A stretch of 64,000 bases of DNA from Eretmocerus hayati (GCA_029851415.1 CM056743.1:76402186-76466185), one strand, 5' to 3'. Shown: positions 32,466-44,906, counted from the first letter of the stretch. Made by a program: numbers and translations. Notes: generated by a model from the sequence alone, not told the origin.

Positions 32466-35070
32466 GGGATATTTACGCAAAGAAGTGGCTGTGACGGGAT
32501 ACCCGTCACAAGGTGACCCCATAGAATGTTCATTCCGCCATGCTTGATTGCTTGGTTGATACGGGATAACGTTGAACTGTATGGGGAGAGAGTTGTACAT
32601 GATTTTTTCTTCATTGATAGAAGATTCATAAATTAATTGATAGAGATATGGACGTTGAATAGCACCTCGCATGATCCAAAAAGCGTCTTTAAATAAATAA
32701 AGAAAAAAAATCGATACAGGTATACATGAATGGAAATTCCACATGAACCAATTGAAGGAGAATAATGAAACGATGGTTGTTCAGGTGACGCAAAATTTGG
32801 TATGTTGTTCTTGAGAGAAGATATTAGAATATATCCATAATCGATTTTTTGAAAATTTTGACATTTTTATTTCCGAAGAGTCATTCATCGAAAATTGTTC
32901 AATAGATTGAGCTATGGATCCTTTCAGCACATCTTTCCACGGTGCTCTACGACCCACATGGATTTGAGAAAGATCGGTCGAAAGGCTGGGGAGAAACGTG
33001 GACGAAAAATTACGTTACACAGACACACACATGCAGGGACACGGACGACGACAGAGGAAGTCGAATTGGTGGAGGACCAGGGATAAGCCTGGAGGCAAAA
33101 CCGTGACTGACAATGGGGAGATATCGGCGAGAGGAATAAATTGGTAAAAGCCGATTCGCTATGAATGAAGATTTTTAGGATGGGAAATTAATTTGAGTGG
33201 AAAATTTGAGCAAAAATATCTTGTCTCGAATACAACCCTTTGTCATTGAGAAAGCAAAAAAATACCCGGGAATATCCTGTCAAATTGGAATATTTCTTCA
33301 TTTCTTCATTTCCAACCGAAATCGCCATAACTCGCCTTCGCCCATATGAGATTCGCCCATATGACCCTCACCCTAAGAGCTAGAGATCCTAGAAATAATT
33401 ATACGTATCCAATGAGGTGTGACGTTGAGACGATCGAGCACTCTCACATCCCACCTTCAAACAATGAAAGAGGTGTGCAAATGAGATGTAATCGGAAAAT
33501 GATAAAAAGAGAAGGAAAATATTTCGTTTGTTTCGTTTAGTTTTGTTTCAGGGAGGAACAAAACAAGATAATGGAATTTCGTTCACGTTGCCGATGAACG
33601 AAACCAAACGAAACGATATGAATGGGAGAACTGCATAAACGAAACTCAATGAAATCATGCGAGTTTTGTTTCGTGTAACATGACGTTGAGCCCTCCTGAT
33701 TACGTTTAGTTTAGTGTCCCTCCAACATAATTGGGAGTAATCTTGTTTACGTTTCGTTCCCTCGCAATGGAATTCAACGTATTCGAAATGCCAGGATTTT
33801 GTTCAGTTTTGTTCATTCATATTTATTTTCAATGATGCTTTGTTTAGTTTTGTTTATCTCCAACATAAACAAAATTATTCTGTTTGGTTTCATTTATTTG
33901 CGAAACAAAACAGAATAAAACGAATATTTCGTTGACAATCCTGCTACTATCTGATGTGAATAACTCCTTTGTAGGGGTTATACGCCATGAGATTCTTGAG
34001 TATGAGTTCACTGAGCACTTGACACTCATTTCATTGATTGCTGCTCATATCACACCTTCGTGAGCTCACAGATTTCTCCACAGCGGATAAAAGTCCATGG
34101 ATACACACACAGCCACTTCTCATTTCATTTCATACCCATAGAAATATGCCAATGCCATGAACTGATATGGTGCGATACTGACTGTTGTTCAACTTCTTAG
34201 TAGGCAAGTTACTGAAACTTGCGCTCTGAACTTTTTCAAACTATGAATGCACCATGGAGATCGCCCTAGGAATTCTTTCTCTGCGTATACTGCTCACACT
34301 TGATGCAATGAATCTATATCCCTCAAACTTGGATTCAAAGTTGATGAATTTTACATATTTTTGGAAGACCTGACTTAACTCACAAGATCATCTAAAAATC
34401 TGTTTCTAACACCAAACCTTGATTCATCAATCACACGTTTTCCAACTGGTCCAAGAATGTACACGTTTGGATAACAATCTTCTCTGTTTGAACACTTTTG
34501 AGAGCTCTATCATAGGTATAACTGTGCATGAGGAAATTTTGAGGAAATTAATCACTGTGAAGCAATTGAATGAGTATGAATGGGACTTCTCACTAAAAAT
34601 GATTCTACTATCAATTTGAGCTATTGGGTATGGGGCTGTTATGTCTCGTGCATCGAATCTGGAGTTTATTTGGCTGAGGAAAAAGTCATCTGTCAAATGG
34701 CAGAATCAAAACAAAGCGAAGGTTACTCTACAATTGCATTGCATTGCGAGAGTAAGGGGTTGTTCACAACAGGTCGTGCGGAACGCGGAACGTACAAGAT
34801 TCCACCACGTAGCTGGTGGGCAAATCTAGGAGTTGAAAGGAGAATCGATTACTCTAGCACATTTTTTGTTGGCTCTACATAGGTTTGTACAAAAATGGAC
34901 CTGTTATAAACCGATGGTTGGTGATCTCCTAATAGTTGACTAATGAAGCTAAGGACCGCGATAATTGATGGTCCTCGTTGAGGTCAATGAGTATATGAAA
35001 TTTGGTGACGATTCGTGAACCGTTATCGAGCAACTCTTATTAGTTCATGAAAAATTGTGCCTTCGGAAGA
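32466..35070. other. AT-rich intronic sequence, nothing coding recognised
   Basis: It contains a cluster of degenerate AACGAAAC / GTTTCGTT motifs at about 33,520-33,930 on both strands. No gene, RNA gene or bounded transposon was identified in the rest. Confidence 0.5.
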
Positions 35071-35076
35071 GTGGGA

Positions 35077-38071
35077 CACAGTGGGGGAGAAAGTTACAAG
35101 TTGGCAAAATTATGCTCCCCCACTAAACAGGAGATATCGAGATTTTCCAAGTGGTCAGGTTCTAAGTTCTTCCATGCAAAAGATGAAACATTTCCTCCCA
35201 AAGGATGACCGGAACTTGTTTGATGGTGGTATTTATCATTTTGCAAAAATCGGCTAAAGAACAGTGTTAGCAGTTTAACTGAGAAGGGAAGCAATTTGAA
35301 GCATTTTTATGAAGAACAAAGATGTTGCGTTGCTCGAGACACATCTTTTAGTTGCCTGGGTTTCCCAAAAAACTACATTTTCTGGACTTTGTATGGTTTT
35401 TGGGGCTCTCCGTGGGAGAGTTTTGGAATTCTGAACGCTGCAATCAAGAAGGCACAAAATCTCACGTCGAAATAGGTATTCAAATGACGGTCCGAGTCAA
35501 CTGAGAGCAGTGAATTTATTCATACATACGATTACTCTCCCAGTCTAAGTTCTTCGTCAACTACCATTCACGATCCATTACTTCCAATACATAAATTGAG
35601 AGTGAATTATCCGGTAGTCAATCGTATCATCAGATCCTCGAGATCGTGTATCAGAATCATGATCCAAAATATGCATGTTGATAATCTTTGAAAGATCAGA
35701 TCTTAGAGCTAGGCGACTGATCATTATTCATGATGGAATAATCCCACGAGTCCAACATATTACTCCAAGAGCATACAGCATGCAAACATTTCAGGAAGGA
35801 ATTTTACAGACACTATCAATGGAATCTTCCAGAAACTCTACAGGAACATCAAAAGAGAATTTGTCTTCATATTTCAATGGGGAATTTCAATCAAATCTCT
35901 AAGGAACCTCGCAGTAACATGCCAGGAAATGAATTCATATCATTTCATCGTCATATTGCATAGATATCTCCCTCAAAGCTCCCGGGAATATTCCATGGAA
36001 TATCACTCGATATTTCCCAGGAAAATCTCTCATAAGATTTCCGAAAGGTTCCTGAAATATGCCAGTGCAATGTACGGAGTTAAAAATGATATTTCCGGAT
36101 TATCGGACCGAAATTTCCAATAAAGCTATCAGTAACCTTTCAAAGATCTTTCAGGAAGCCTCCAGTGATTCCCCAGGAATCTTTTGATACCAGATTGATG
36201 CGATATAATTAGCGAATAATGCAGAAATATTCCAAAGCCATATCGATAGTTGATTGCACTGGGATATTCCAGGAACCTTTCGGGGGTCTCATGAGTAATT
36301 TCTCTGGGAAATGTTGGGAATATTCCATGGAATGTTTCCGGGTGCTTTTAGGACGATATCTATGCGATATGACAGTGAAATATTACAAATCCATTTCCTG
36401 GCATGTTCCTGCGAGGTTTCTTAGAGATTTCATTGGAATTTCCCATTGAAATATGAAGAAAAATCCTCTTTTCATGTTCTTGTGAAGTTCTGGAAGATTT
36501 CATTGATAGTTGCTGTGGAATTCTTTTCTGAGATGTTTGCATGCTGTATGTCCTTGACGTGATATGGTGGACTCGTGGAATTATTCTATTGTGAATAATG
36601 TCTGATGCGTTTGATCTGTTTATAGCTCTGAGATACGATCTTCCGAAGACTATCAACATGCATATTTTGGATTATGATTCTGATACACGATTTCGAGAAT
36701 CTGATGATATGAATGACTAACGGATATTTCACTTCCAAAAATGTATTGAGAGTAATGGATTGTACATAGGAGTTGAAGTGGAACTCAGGCAATGAGAGTA
36801 ATCGTATGTATGAATGAATTGACTGTACCCAGTTAACTTGCACCGTCGTATCAATACATATTTCGACGAGAAATTCTGTGCTCCTCCGATTCCCGAGGTC
36901 AACTTTCTAGAATATTTCCAGGGGAGGGAGAGGGGCCAAAATTCACGGAAACCTCGAAAATGCGGTTTTGAAGGGACCCAGGTGACCCGAGAATTTTACT
37001 TGAGAAATGCAACAACTTTGTGGCCCATGAGAAATGCCTCAAATTACTTTCCCTCTGAGTTTTAGGGGGTTTTCAACGCTCCTGTGCAACTCACGAGCTA
37101 CCTCTCTGTTTGACTGTTGTAGAGCTAATGGCATTAATTTCTCCTCAATTTCCAAACCACATATCCTGATGTGAAATTTTGTGCTCTCTCGATTCACGAG
37201 GTCAGGATGAGGCTCTAAAAAGAAATGGCCGCTAGCAGCACAAAGGCGCAATACATGCAATAGTACCGTCCGTGTACGTGGGTGAGAACTCCCGCATATT
37301 CTCTTACCTTGATTCGCACTCGCGCACACTGACGTACTTATACGGGCAAAATACATGTATTGGAGGACTGATTCGTATCAGCGCCGCTCTGGTGGACGTT
37401 TCTATCGCTATTGCCTCTTTCAAGAATTCTTTCAGAGGAGGCCCCAAAAACCACGAGAACTCCACAAGATGTGGTTTCGTGAGAAACCCAGGGGATCAGA
37501 AAATTGTCTTAAGAAATGCAACAACTTCGTTGCTCATGGAAAATGCCTGAAATTGCTTTCCCTCCGTGTTTCAGGGAGGTTTTCAATGCTTCTGTGCAAT
37601 TCACGGGCTATCCCTCTAACTGACTGTTGTAGAGCTCATAGCATCGATTTTTTCAAAATGTTTAAACCACTCATTTCGGCCTAAAAATTTGTGTTTCCTC
37701 TATTGCCGAGGTCACAATTCCTGAATTCTCCCGAAAGAGGCCACAAAAACCAGAAAATCCCCCAAAAAATGTGGTGTTTTGAAAACCCCAGGCAACCAAA
37801 AAATTTGTCGTGTAAAATGCAACAACTTAGTTCCTTATGGAAAATGCCTCGAATTGCTTTCCCTCCCAGTGGAACCGCTAATACTGTGTTTTCAGCCGAT
37901 TTTCATGTTCCAACGAATGCCACCATTACATGAGTTCTTGGGCGACTCTCGGGGGAGGAGGATTCATCCTCTGCATGGAAAAATCTAGAACTTGACCACT
38001 TGAAGAATCTCGATATCGCGTCTTCAGTGAGGAAGCATGATTCTGTCAACTTGCAATTTTTTCCAACTGTG
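35077..38071. mobile_element. Complex inverted-repeat element, non-autonomous
   Basis: The left end (CACAGTGGGGGAGAAAGTTA) matches, reversed, the right end near 38,071 (CACAGTTGGAAAAAATTG). The left arm (35,077-35,930) matches reversed sequence in two places on the right: 36,400-37,065 and 37,715-38,071. The right side carries three partial tandem copies (starting about 36,880, 37,410 and 37,714) sharing GAAATGCAACAACTT, ATGCCT.AAATT.CTTTCCCTC and TGACTGTTGTAGAGCT. The centre (about 35,930-36,400) is rich in TTCCAGGAA and GGAATATTCC motifs. No transposase is present. No clear target duplication was seen. Confidence 0.7.
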
Positions 38072-38436
38072 TAGCGTAACTTTCCCATCAGCGAAGAAGG
38101 TGTTCTGGGGAGAAGCAGAATGAAACCTAGAAATCGACTCACCACTATCCCAATGGGATCATCATATCTTGTGAAGGCGATCTCCCAGAGCTAATTGCGT
38201 ATAATTCCTGCACATGCCTCTCACGATGTATCAGAATCTTAGAATATATTGGATAAGGAGGAGCCCGAGATCGCAACGAGCCAACGGCGTTTTTCCCTCA
38301 AGTTACCCGAGATTTGGATGAGAATGAAGTGAATTGGTCTCGTAGAGGACCTAAGATAGGATATTATTGCAATGCTTAGGAATTTCTTGATGTGGAGAAA
38401 TCTCTCACCTAGCCGATGATATTGAATCCGTCAATC

Positions 38437-38770
38437 GGAATTGAAGGACTTATCATTCATTTCTCCATTGTTGACCTCGGATTCGAGGCCGTTTTCAGTG
38501 AGAAATTATCGATCGGGGTTTGATTGCCCAGATCTCAATCAAAGGCAGAATGCATTTGACTCAGATCGCAAAAAATTTGCTGGACCCAGGATCGAACTGG
38601 GACCCTTCTCCTCATCGAGAAGATGCTCTACCATTGAGCTATCCAGGACCCGGTTAATTTGTTCCTCGATGTCACTCATATACATATGGGCGTCATCATT
38701 TCAACCGAGGCGCGGAATTCAAATCACACTTTTCGAACTTGAATCGTACTCTTATGTGAATCAATGATAT
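38437..38770 (-). repeat. tRNA-containing repeat, copy 1
   Basis: A unit of about 330 bp with a tRNA-like segment at 38578-38648 on the minus strand. The D-arm/A-box reads TAGCTCAATGGTAGAGC and the T-arm/B-box reads CAGTTCGATCCTG. Anticodon loop TCGATGA would give GAT. The acceptor stem has one mismatch. Flanks such as TTATCGATCGGGGTTTGAT and CGAGGCGCGGAATTCAAAT recur in the other copies, so this is a dispersed repeat, probably a tRNA-derived SINE-like family rather than a functional tRNA gene. Confidence 0.7.
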
Positions 38771-39115
38771 CAAATCCGTTGATCGGCATTGGAGGACTCG
38801 GTTTCCATCCTTTTCTTGTGGACTTCGGATTTAAGCCCATTTCCAATGAGAAATTATTGATCGGTGTTTGATCGTCGAGATGTTAATAAAAAAAAAAATT
38901 CTTTAAGTGACATCGTGAAAAAATGCCTGGACCTAGGATCAAACTGGGAGCCTCTTTCTTACTGAGAAGATGCTCTACCATTGAGCCTTCTGGGGCCCCG
39001 TAGATTTTTCTCTCGATGTCACTCATATACATTAGCGACATTATCTCAGCCGAGGTGCTGAATTCAAATTACATTTCTCGAACTTGAATCGTCCTCTCAT
39101 GTGAATCAATGATAT
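38771..39115 (-). repeat. tRNA-containing repeat, copy 2
   Basis: Follows copy 1 head to tail and has the same order of blocks. The tRNA-like part (about 38,923-38,997) has a diverged anticodon arm (TTTCTTACTGAGAAGA on the plus strand) and acceptor stem. Direct adjacency of two copies suggests tandem duplication rather than two independent insertions. Confidence 0.65.
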
Positions 39116-39413
39116 TGAATTCGTCAATCGGCATAGGAAGACTAGTTTCTTCATAGAGGATATTGTGGATTTTTCGTCCTTGATGATAAATATTAAAGTT
39201 GGTGTGTTGTCGATCTTGAAGGACGGTGAGCAATTGATTTGATTCCTCGCCGTCCTTCAGGATGGACCAGACACAAACCTCAATTAGGGCGAAGCCCCTC
39301 CTCTACCACGACTCAAACCATCATTCCCGCGCGTTCGTTTGGATAAACTACAGAGCCGATCTCCACCAAATTCTGCGTACATGTTCGGGGCATACCCAAG
39401 GGTGCATATGTTA

Positions 39414-40455
39414 CAGTAAATGTCCGAAATCCGTCAATCCTAGGATTGACTAGTTGTTCCTGACATTGACTAGAGGGGCCAGTCAATCCTAAGATTTGCT
39501 AGTAAATCTTAGAAATGACTGAAACAGCCAGTCAATGTTGATTCGTGAAGATGAATTCCGGACATTTACTAGACAATCTTAGGATTGACTGACTGACCAC
39601 CGTAAATGTCCGAAACATATAATGAGCAGAGAAATGAAAATGTATGATGAGCAAAATTTATTCATGCAAAATGATATTTAGCGTAAATGTCTCACAGCTG
39701 CACATAGTCTTAGATCTCACGTTCATACTGGACGGAGGTCACATCTTCATCACATCGATAATGTCATTCTAGTCTTACGAATTTTTCACCGACAAATAAT
39801 ATAGCACGTTGTATGATCAAAGTGAAGTTGAATCTTTCTAAGAATTTAACAATATGAAAGCTACTTGTTACAACAGCTCTGGCTATTATGGCATCTTGAA
39901 TTGCACAGTATCTTTTTCACTTTATGAGAACATCTACTTGAAGAACATTTAGCTTTACAATTGCATTTCGTCATCCTATGGCCACCTGTAATCGAAATTT
40001 TTGAAGCTGCTGCTCGTAAGCTTACAGATTGCGCCCGGTCAATTTCGTTGAGATCGAGGAATTTCTCTTTGCGAACTCTAAACTGGCTCCTCGGGAACAG
40101 GTTGTTAATTAAACCAGCTTACGTTCCAATTCTGTAGAAATCCTCATCCTATAATAATAATACCTTCTTGTACCTCAGGAGCTTGTTTTTCGGCGCGAAG
40201 TTTTGAAAGAATCAAGTTTACGTGCCAACTATATTTTTCGTGAGCAATCACGTTTCGGACATTTACGAAGGCTTGTTAGTCAATCCTAAGATTGACTAGT
40301 GAATGTCCGAATTGCTGCTATTTCAACAACATTGACTAGACTTCCCAGTCAATGCTGGACATTTACTAGTCAATCTTAGGATTGACTGGCCCCACCAGTC
40401 AGTCCTAGGATTTACTAGTAAATCTCCGGCATTGACTGATTTCGGACATTTACTG
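39414..40455. mobile_element. Mariner/Tc1-like non-autonomous element, TA flanks
   Basis: The ends read CAGTAAATGTCCGAAATC in inverted orientation, each bordered by TA (39412-39413, 40456-40457), the duplication typical of Tc1/mariner elements. About 190 bp at each end is built from short palindromes of the type AGTCAATCCTAGGATTGACT and repeats of GGACATTTACTAG. The middle, about 39,610-40,250, is unrelated AT-rich DNA with no ORF. Length is 1,042 bp. Confidence 0.8.
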
Positions 40456-40457
40456 TA

Positions 40458-42340
40458 ACACATATATTCAAAATCATGCAGATTCATCGACTTAAAGCTG
40501 ATTAATGAAGTTTAGTTGCAGAAATACGTTATAGCTATAGCTTTTTCGGCATCTCCTTTTGCTCATCTTTGCTGCGCCACGCCACTCGCGACGCACACGT
40601 TTCGATCCTACATCACTAGATGTCAACAAGTTCCGTTCGCTACCAAAATTTCAACCTCTTAGCGCCGGATGTCGACTTATGATCACTATGGATGTGAGTA
40701 AACGGATGGAATGTAGAAGGTTCGACCTAGATGAATCACCGCGCCATTCCTTTATCAAGTTTATAGAGTTATAGATACTGCGTACTCTTTATACGTCAAC
40801 TATTTTCACGATTCTCAAGATAGAAACAAAGGATCATCTGCTCTTGTCAGAAGATAACGAAGTTACAATTCCGCGTAAGCCGGGTAGCCAATTAGTCCAG
40901 GCCGAGTGGGTGCCATCGTTGGGAAAATTATTCTGACGAGATTTTTCTGCGGTATTCTCTTCAGAAGACCGTCAAAGTCATCGGAATCCATGTTGCCAGG
41001 CCAAAAATGGCCACAATTCGTTCAAATTGAATTCGTATGAACAATTCAATGGAATTATTCATTTTCGATTCGAACTTTTTTTCTTCCAAGCAATTTTGAA
41101 CGGCAAAGTCTCTTGTCACTGTTCGCCGAACCTGATCGTTTTCAAACAATGAGCAGTTGTGAAATGAATGAAGGCGAATCTCGCAATTTTTAGCTTCGAA
41201 TAGAAGCAACATTGAAGTGAAACTCTACGTCGCCACTGAGGAAAACTATCTTTTCATTCAGTGTCAAAAAGCAATGTTTCCGGAACAGAACATCTCTCTT
41301 TTCAAGCGGTGATAACGAAAAATTGCCGTCAATATCAGTGTAATACTGAACAGTTAACTACGCTTGACGAAATCACGGATGAAAGAATCATACTTTTGAT
41401 GTGACCACTTCCGTCGGAGCTGGTCAAAACCTATACTGTAAGTTATGATCTGCTCCCTGAGAATTGTTATCATTTCGGCAGAAATCTGTAGGTCGGTATC
41501 CGACATCCCCTTAAGGTCGGTCAACTGTACGTACTTATATACACCGAGGCTCGAAATGGGTAGTCGGAAAGAGTCCATGAGAGGCTCTACGATAGAGATC
41601 TTCAAGAAATATGGAGTATTGGGCCGGAAACATCGACTGATGGTATCGGATCATGTATTGGAGGACATCTTAGTGAACAGATTTACCCAATAGCAATATC
41701 GATTTTCCACTTCGGTATATCGCTTATTTGGTGTCAGAGATTGCAGAATTCGTATTTCTAAATCTGAATCTGCTCATTACCCGGGAAACAATCAAATTCA
41801 GCAGAAAATGGCAAAAGACGTTGTCTGTTTGGAATAGGTCGAATAATTTTGAAGTAAGATTTGGATAGAAAAGAGAAAATTCTACCAAATTGTTCCAACA
41901 AATTCGATGTGAATAAATTTCGGCCATTTTTCGACCTGGCAACATCGATTTCTATGACGAGGAGGGTCATTTGGAGAGGACCCTGCATAGAAACCTTGTC
42001 GGAATGATTTCCCTACTCGCCCACCTGTCCTGGACTAAAATATGCATCGCTGACGAAAATTTACCTTGAAGCCGCCAAACGCCACTCCGAGCTTCAGTTC
42101 GAGCTTCAACGTCGAGATTTTGATTCCACATCTCACAAAGAGCCTTGACGTGCGAAAGAGATTGTAAACTCGTTTTCTACGTCGAAGAATACGGAAAAAT
42201 CGTCATCTGGTCGATGAGATATTCCGACCCCAAAATTTTGTCCCTTGGGGTGATGATGAGAACTCTTTGCACAATCATCCGACTTCCCCAAGATTTCACT
42301 CCACCCCATTTTGTCAGCAAGCACGGACACACCTAGTATA
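40458..42340. other. Unassigned AT-rich sequence
   Basis: Several 60-83 codon ORFs on both strands show no recognisable motif. No repeat with a partner in the window was found. It may be unique intronic DNA. Confidence 0.5.
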
Positions 42341-42344
42341 TTAG

Positions 42345-42665
42345 TTTCTCCATTTCTCTCTTGCTGAGCTCGGATTTGAGGCTATTTTTAATGAAGAATT
42401 ATCGATCGGAGTTTGATTCTCGAGATGTTAATCGAAGAAAGAATGCATGTGACTGAAATCGCGAAGCGAATATCTGGACCTAGGATCGAACTGGGAACCT
42501 TCTCCTCATCGAGAAGATGCTCTACCGTTAAGCTATCCAAGGCCCCATAGATTTTCGTCTCAAATACTTCAGCGCCATCATTCCAGCCGAGGCGCGGAAT
42601 CCGAATCACATTCCCCAAACTCAAATCGTCATCTTATGTGAATCAATAATATTGAATCTGTCCAT
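42345..42665 (-). repeat. tRNA-containing repeat, copy 3
   Basis: Same block order as copies 1 and 2 (TTATCGATCGGAGTTTGATT, then the tRNA-like segment at about 42,471-42,543, then CGAGGCGCGGAATCCGAATC). The A-box has decayed to TAGCTTAACGGTAGAGC; the B-box CAGTTCGATCCTA is retained. Confidence 0.7.
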
Positions 42666-42684
42666 CGGCATTGGAGAACGATTT

Positions 42685-42960
42685 AAGTTCGAAAAGTGTA
42701 ATTTGAATTCCGTGGCTCGGCTGAAATTATGGTGCTAATCTATATAAGTGACACCGAGACAAAAATCTACGGGGCCTCAGATGGCTCAATGGTACAGCAT
42801 CTTTTCGGCAAGATGAAGGTTCCCAGTTCGATCCTGGATCCGGGCATTTCTTCCACGACGTCAGTGGAATGCATTTCTCTCCGATTAACTCCTCGATAAT
42901 CAAACCCCGATCGATAATTTCTTATAAAAAATGACCTCGAATTCGAGGTCAGCAATGAAG
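42685..42960 (+). repeat. tRNA-containing repeat, copy 4, inverted
   Basis: An opposite-orientation copy adjoining copy 3. The tRNA-like part at about 42,772-42,846 has A-box TGGCTCAATGGTACAGC and B-box CAGTTCGATCCTG. The flanking blocks appear in reverse complement. Together copies 3 and 4 form an inverted pair. Confidence 0.7.
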
Positions 42961-43196
42961 AAACGGAAAATTAGTCTCTCACATAGCCTCCTTATGGACT
43001 CAAACTCTCTTGATGAGGACTCATGCAACATGCACATCCATCCATCTCACAAATCCTCTCGGCTTCAAAACCATGTTTCTGTCAATTGGAAAGTGCCTCT
43101 ACGTGAGCCTTATAAACTCCATCCCACGAACCTGTCGGTCATTGACATCATTTCTTGTAATTGTTCTCATGATTGGGAATCTTCTCATTTCCGCAG

Positions 43197-44150
43197 TGAA
43201 GAGATGTCTCCAAACACTTCAGGATGTTTTATCCCAAGATCTCGCCACACAATTGATGATCAGATGGTTTTTGACCAGAAACGCACCGGGACCTGAAGAT
43301 CTCACTCTCGATCAAGAATGGGAATCATTCGTAGTCATATTCTTTAATCTCTTCGGCTATGATATCAACGAATCACATATGAGGCATGCTGAAGACGTCG
43401 GAAGTATTTCTCAGGATTTTGATCTGAATGTTTCGCACAAGAAACAAAGAATACTTAACAGAGGAGGTCCTGATGATTGGCACTACGTGACGAATCTGAG
43501 TGTAGCTAGAGGAATGCTAGCTTTCTTGTCCAATCACTTGTGTTTCAATTTCGAGCAATCCGCTGCTGAGCGTTCGATATTCGTTCATATAGCGCCTACG
43601 GCAGTCAATATGATGAAGATTGATTCTCAGTCCAGATTCACAGATTATTTACCTCATACAATATTCTCTTTACACTTACTATATGAAGAGATGAAACTGG
43701 CATGCGACATGGATGAGACTATACCTTTCCTGGCAAAGTTATTATGCACGTTGACTGTCAATTTAAGTCTAGTCAACTTTCAGTGCCATTACCAAGAAGA
43801 CTTCCCGATGTTGAAGATCGATTATCAGGCTCATGGAGATCATCAGGAGGGACATGGGATCATCATCCCCCAATACTTGTTGGGTGCATCGCCTGATATC
43901 CTCAGAACATTGTACAGTCTCCTGGTATCATCTCGTATGATACCGTATCCTCATATGTCTGGAGTGAATCCTCTCAGCCGCGACCTAATTGAGATTTTCA
44001 GAGGCTCGAGAGTTCACAACAATATTGATGGGGCAAAAATGGTCTATGTTCCAAAAGTAGCTGGTCTAACCAATCAGACGGATTGTACACAGAATCCCGG
44101 AATACCCGAGGATAGCATGCACAGGATCATCGAATCTTGTTGGAAAATAG
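43197..44150 (+). CDS. ANAPC1: Anaphase-promoting complex subunit 1, large internal exon
   Basis: The exon encodes about 318 residues from KRCLQTLQDVLSQDLATQLM to ESCWKI. It matches the part of APC1 after the N-terminal propeller: RWFLTRNAPGPEDLTLDQEW, then FFNLFGYDI, then LPHTIFSLHLLYEEMKLACD, and SRMIPYPHMSGVNPLSRDLI, all in the order and spacing of APC1. The acceptor CTCATTTCCGCAG ends at 43196 and a strong donor (AAAATAG|GTGAGT) starts at 44151. The open frame extends upstream to 43,010, but that part lies inside the acceptor region and lacks homology, so 43197 is preferred. No stop or frameshift occurs, which argues for a functional gene. Domain assignment is from memory of the family. 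Confidence 0.9.
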
Positions 44151-44906
44151 GTGAGTCGGTCGATTAACACGCGCTCAACATCCTCCAATTTTCTTGGTAA
44201 AATGGGTATAGAGCATGCGTCGTAACCGAATTCAGTCTCGTTTCCGTTGAATTCCATCCAGTCTAATCGGTTACCTGGAGCCATACGAGAATTTCGACTC
44301 TGATTATTACAATTGCCATGGTCGAGGACAGGGAATAGACGAAACTCCAAATCTATGAAATTCAACGGCATCAGGAGTGGATTCCATTTTAAACACAGGC
44401 CCGGGATACTTGTCAAGTATAAACGGTATCGGTGATCAGGATCGACTTTTGGAGAAGCAGTTCGTTATAATCCCTCTCGTTATATTGCTCGTTGAATATC
44501 ACTCATCCGAGCCAAGGGAGATTTCTCAAGGATTCACAACACACTCGTTGTGGAAGCCTCATCCTCTTCCACGGTGAACCTCACCACCGCATGTGGCGAC
44601 GGGAGCATGTTATTCCAGTTGTATCAGCTATGACCAAGTTGCTTGCCCGAGGCGCTTAGAGACTAGCTCGCGCGCTGCGCCGCAGTGGCAGAGCCCTCCA
44701 ACTGCGGGTTGAAAAGTTGGCTAATTTTCCTTCTGCTGCGGCCGTGGCTTAAAGTGGCGCCATCGGGCGGATTCTTAGCGAAGCTCGCCCCCATGCATGC
44801 TGGTGGCTATTGCAGAATGGGCGGCTCGAGCCACGAGCAGGGGTTCTCCGTTCGCCAAGGTCACCGTGTAATAACAATGTACTAGCGGAATTGCTGCGCT
44901 TGCTTA
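44151..44906 (+). other. Start of the next APC1 intron
   Basis: The sequence after the GTGAGT donor has no APC1 homology in any frame. A GC-richer patch at about 44,640-44,870 has short ORFs without motifs. The hAT element begins at 44,907. Confidence 0.6.

Larger units (their letters stand above)
13635..43196 (+). other. APC1 intron, about 29.6 kb, packed with transposons
   Basis: The intron is bounded by a GTATAC donor and a TCTCATTTCCGCAG acceptor. It contains the Gypsy element with its nested insertions, the inverted-repeat element at 35-38 kb, the tRNA-containing repeats and a mariner-like element. The bounds rest on homology and phase of the flanking exons; an unrecognised small exon inside is possible, although the homologous protein is continuous across the junction. 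Confidence 0.75.

Noticed and set aside
38578..38648. Functional tRNA gene
   Set aside because: The cloverleaf is recognisable but has an acceptor mismatch, and the same segment recurs with long shared flanks in three more decayed copies. A dispersed repeat is more likely.
43010..43196. APC1 coding upstream of 43,197 in the same open frame
   Set aside because: The segment lacks homology and ends in a pyrimidine tract plus CAG. Phase and homology both place the exon start at 43,197.
44640..44885. Next APC1 exon in the GC-richer patch
   Set aside because: None of the three frames gives the expected continuation of APC1 after the exon ending at 44,150.
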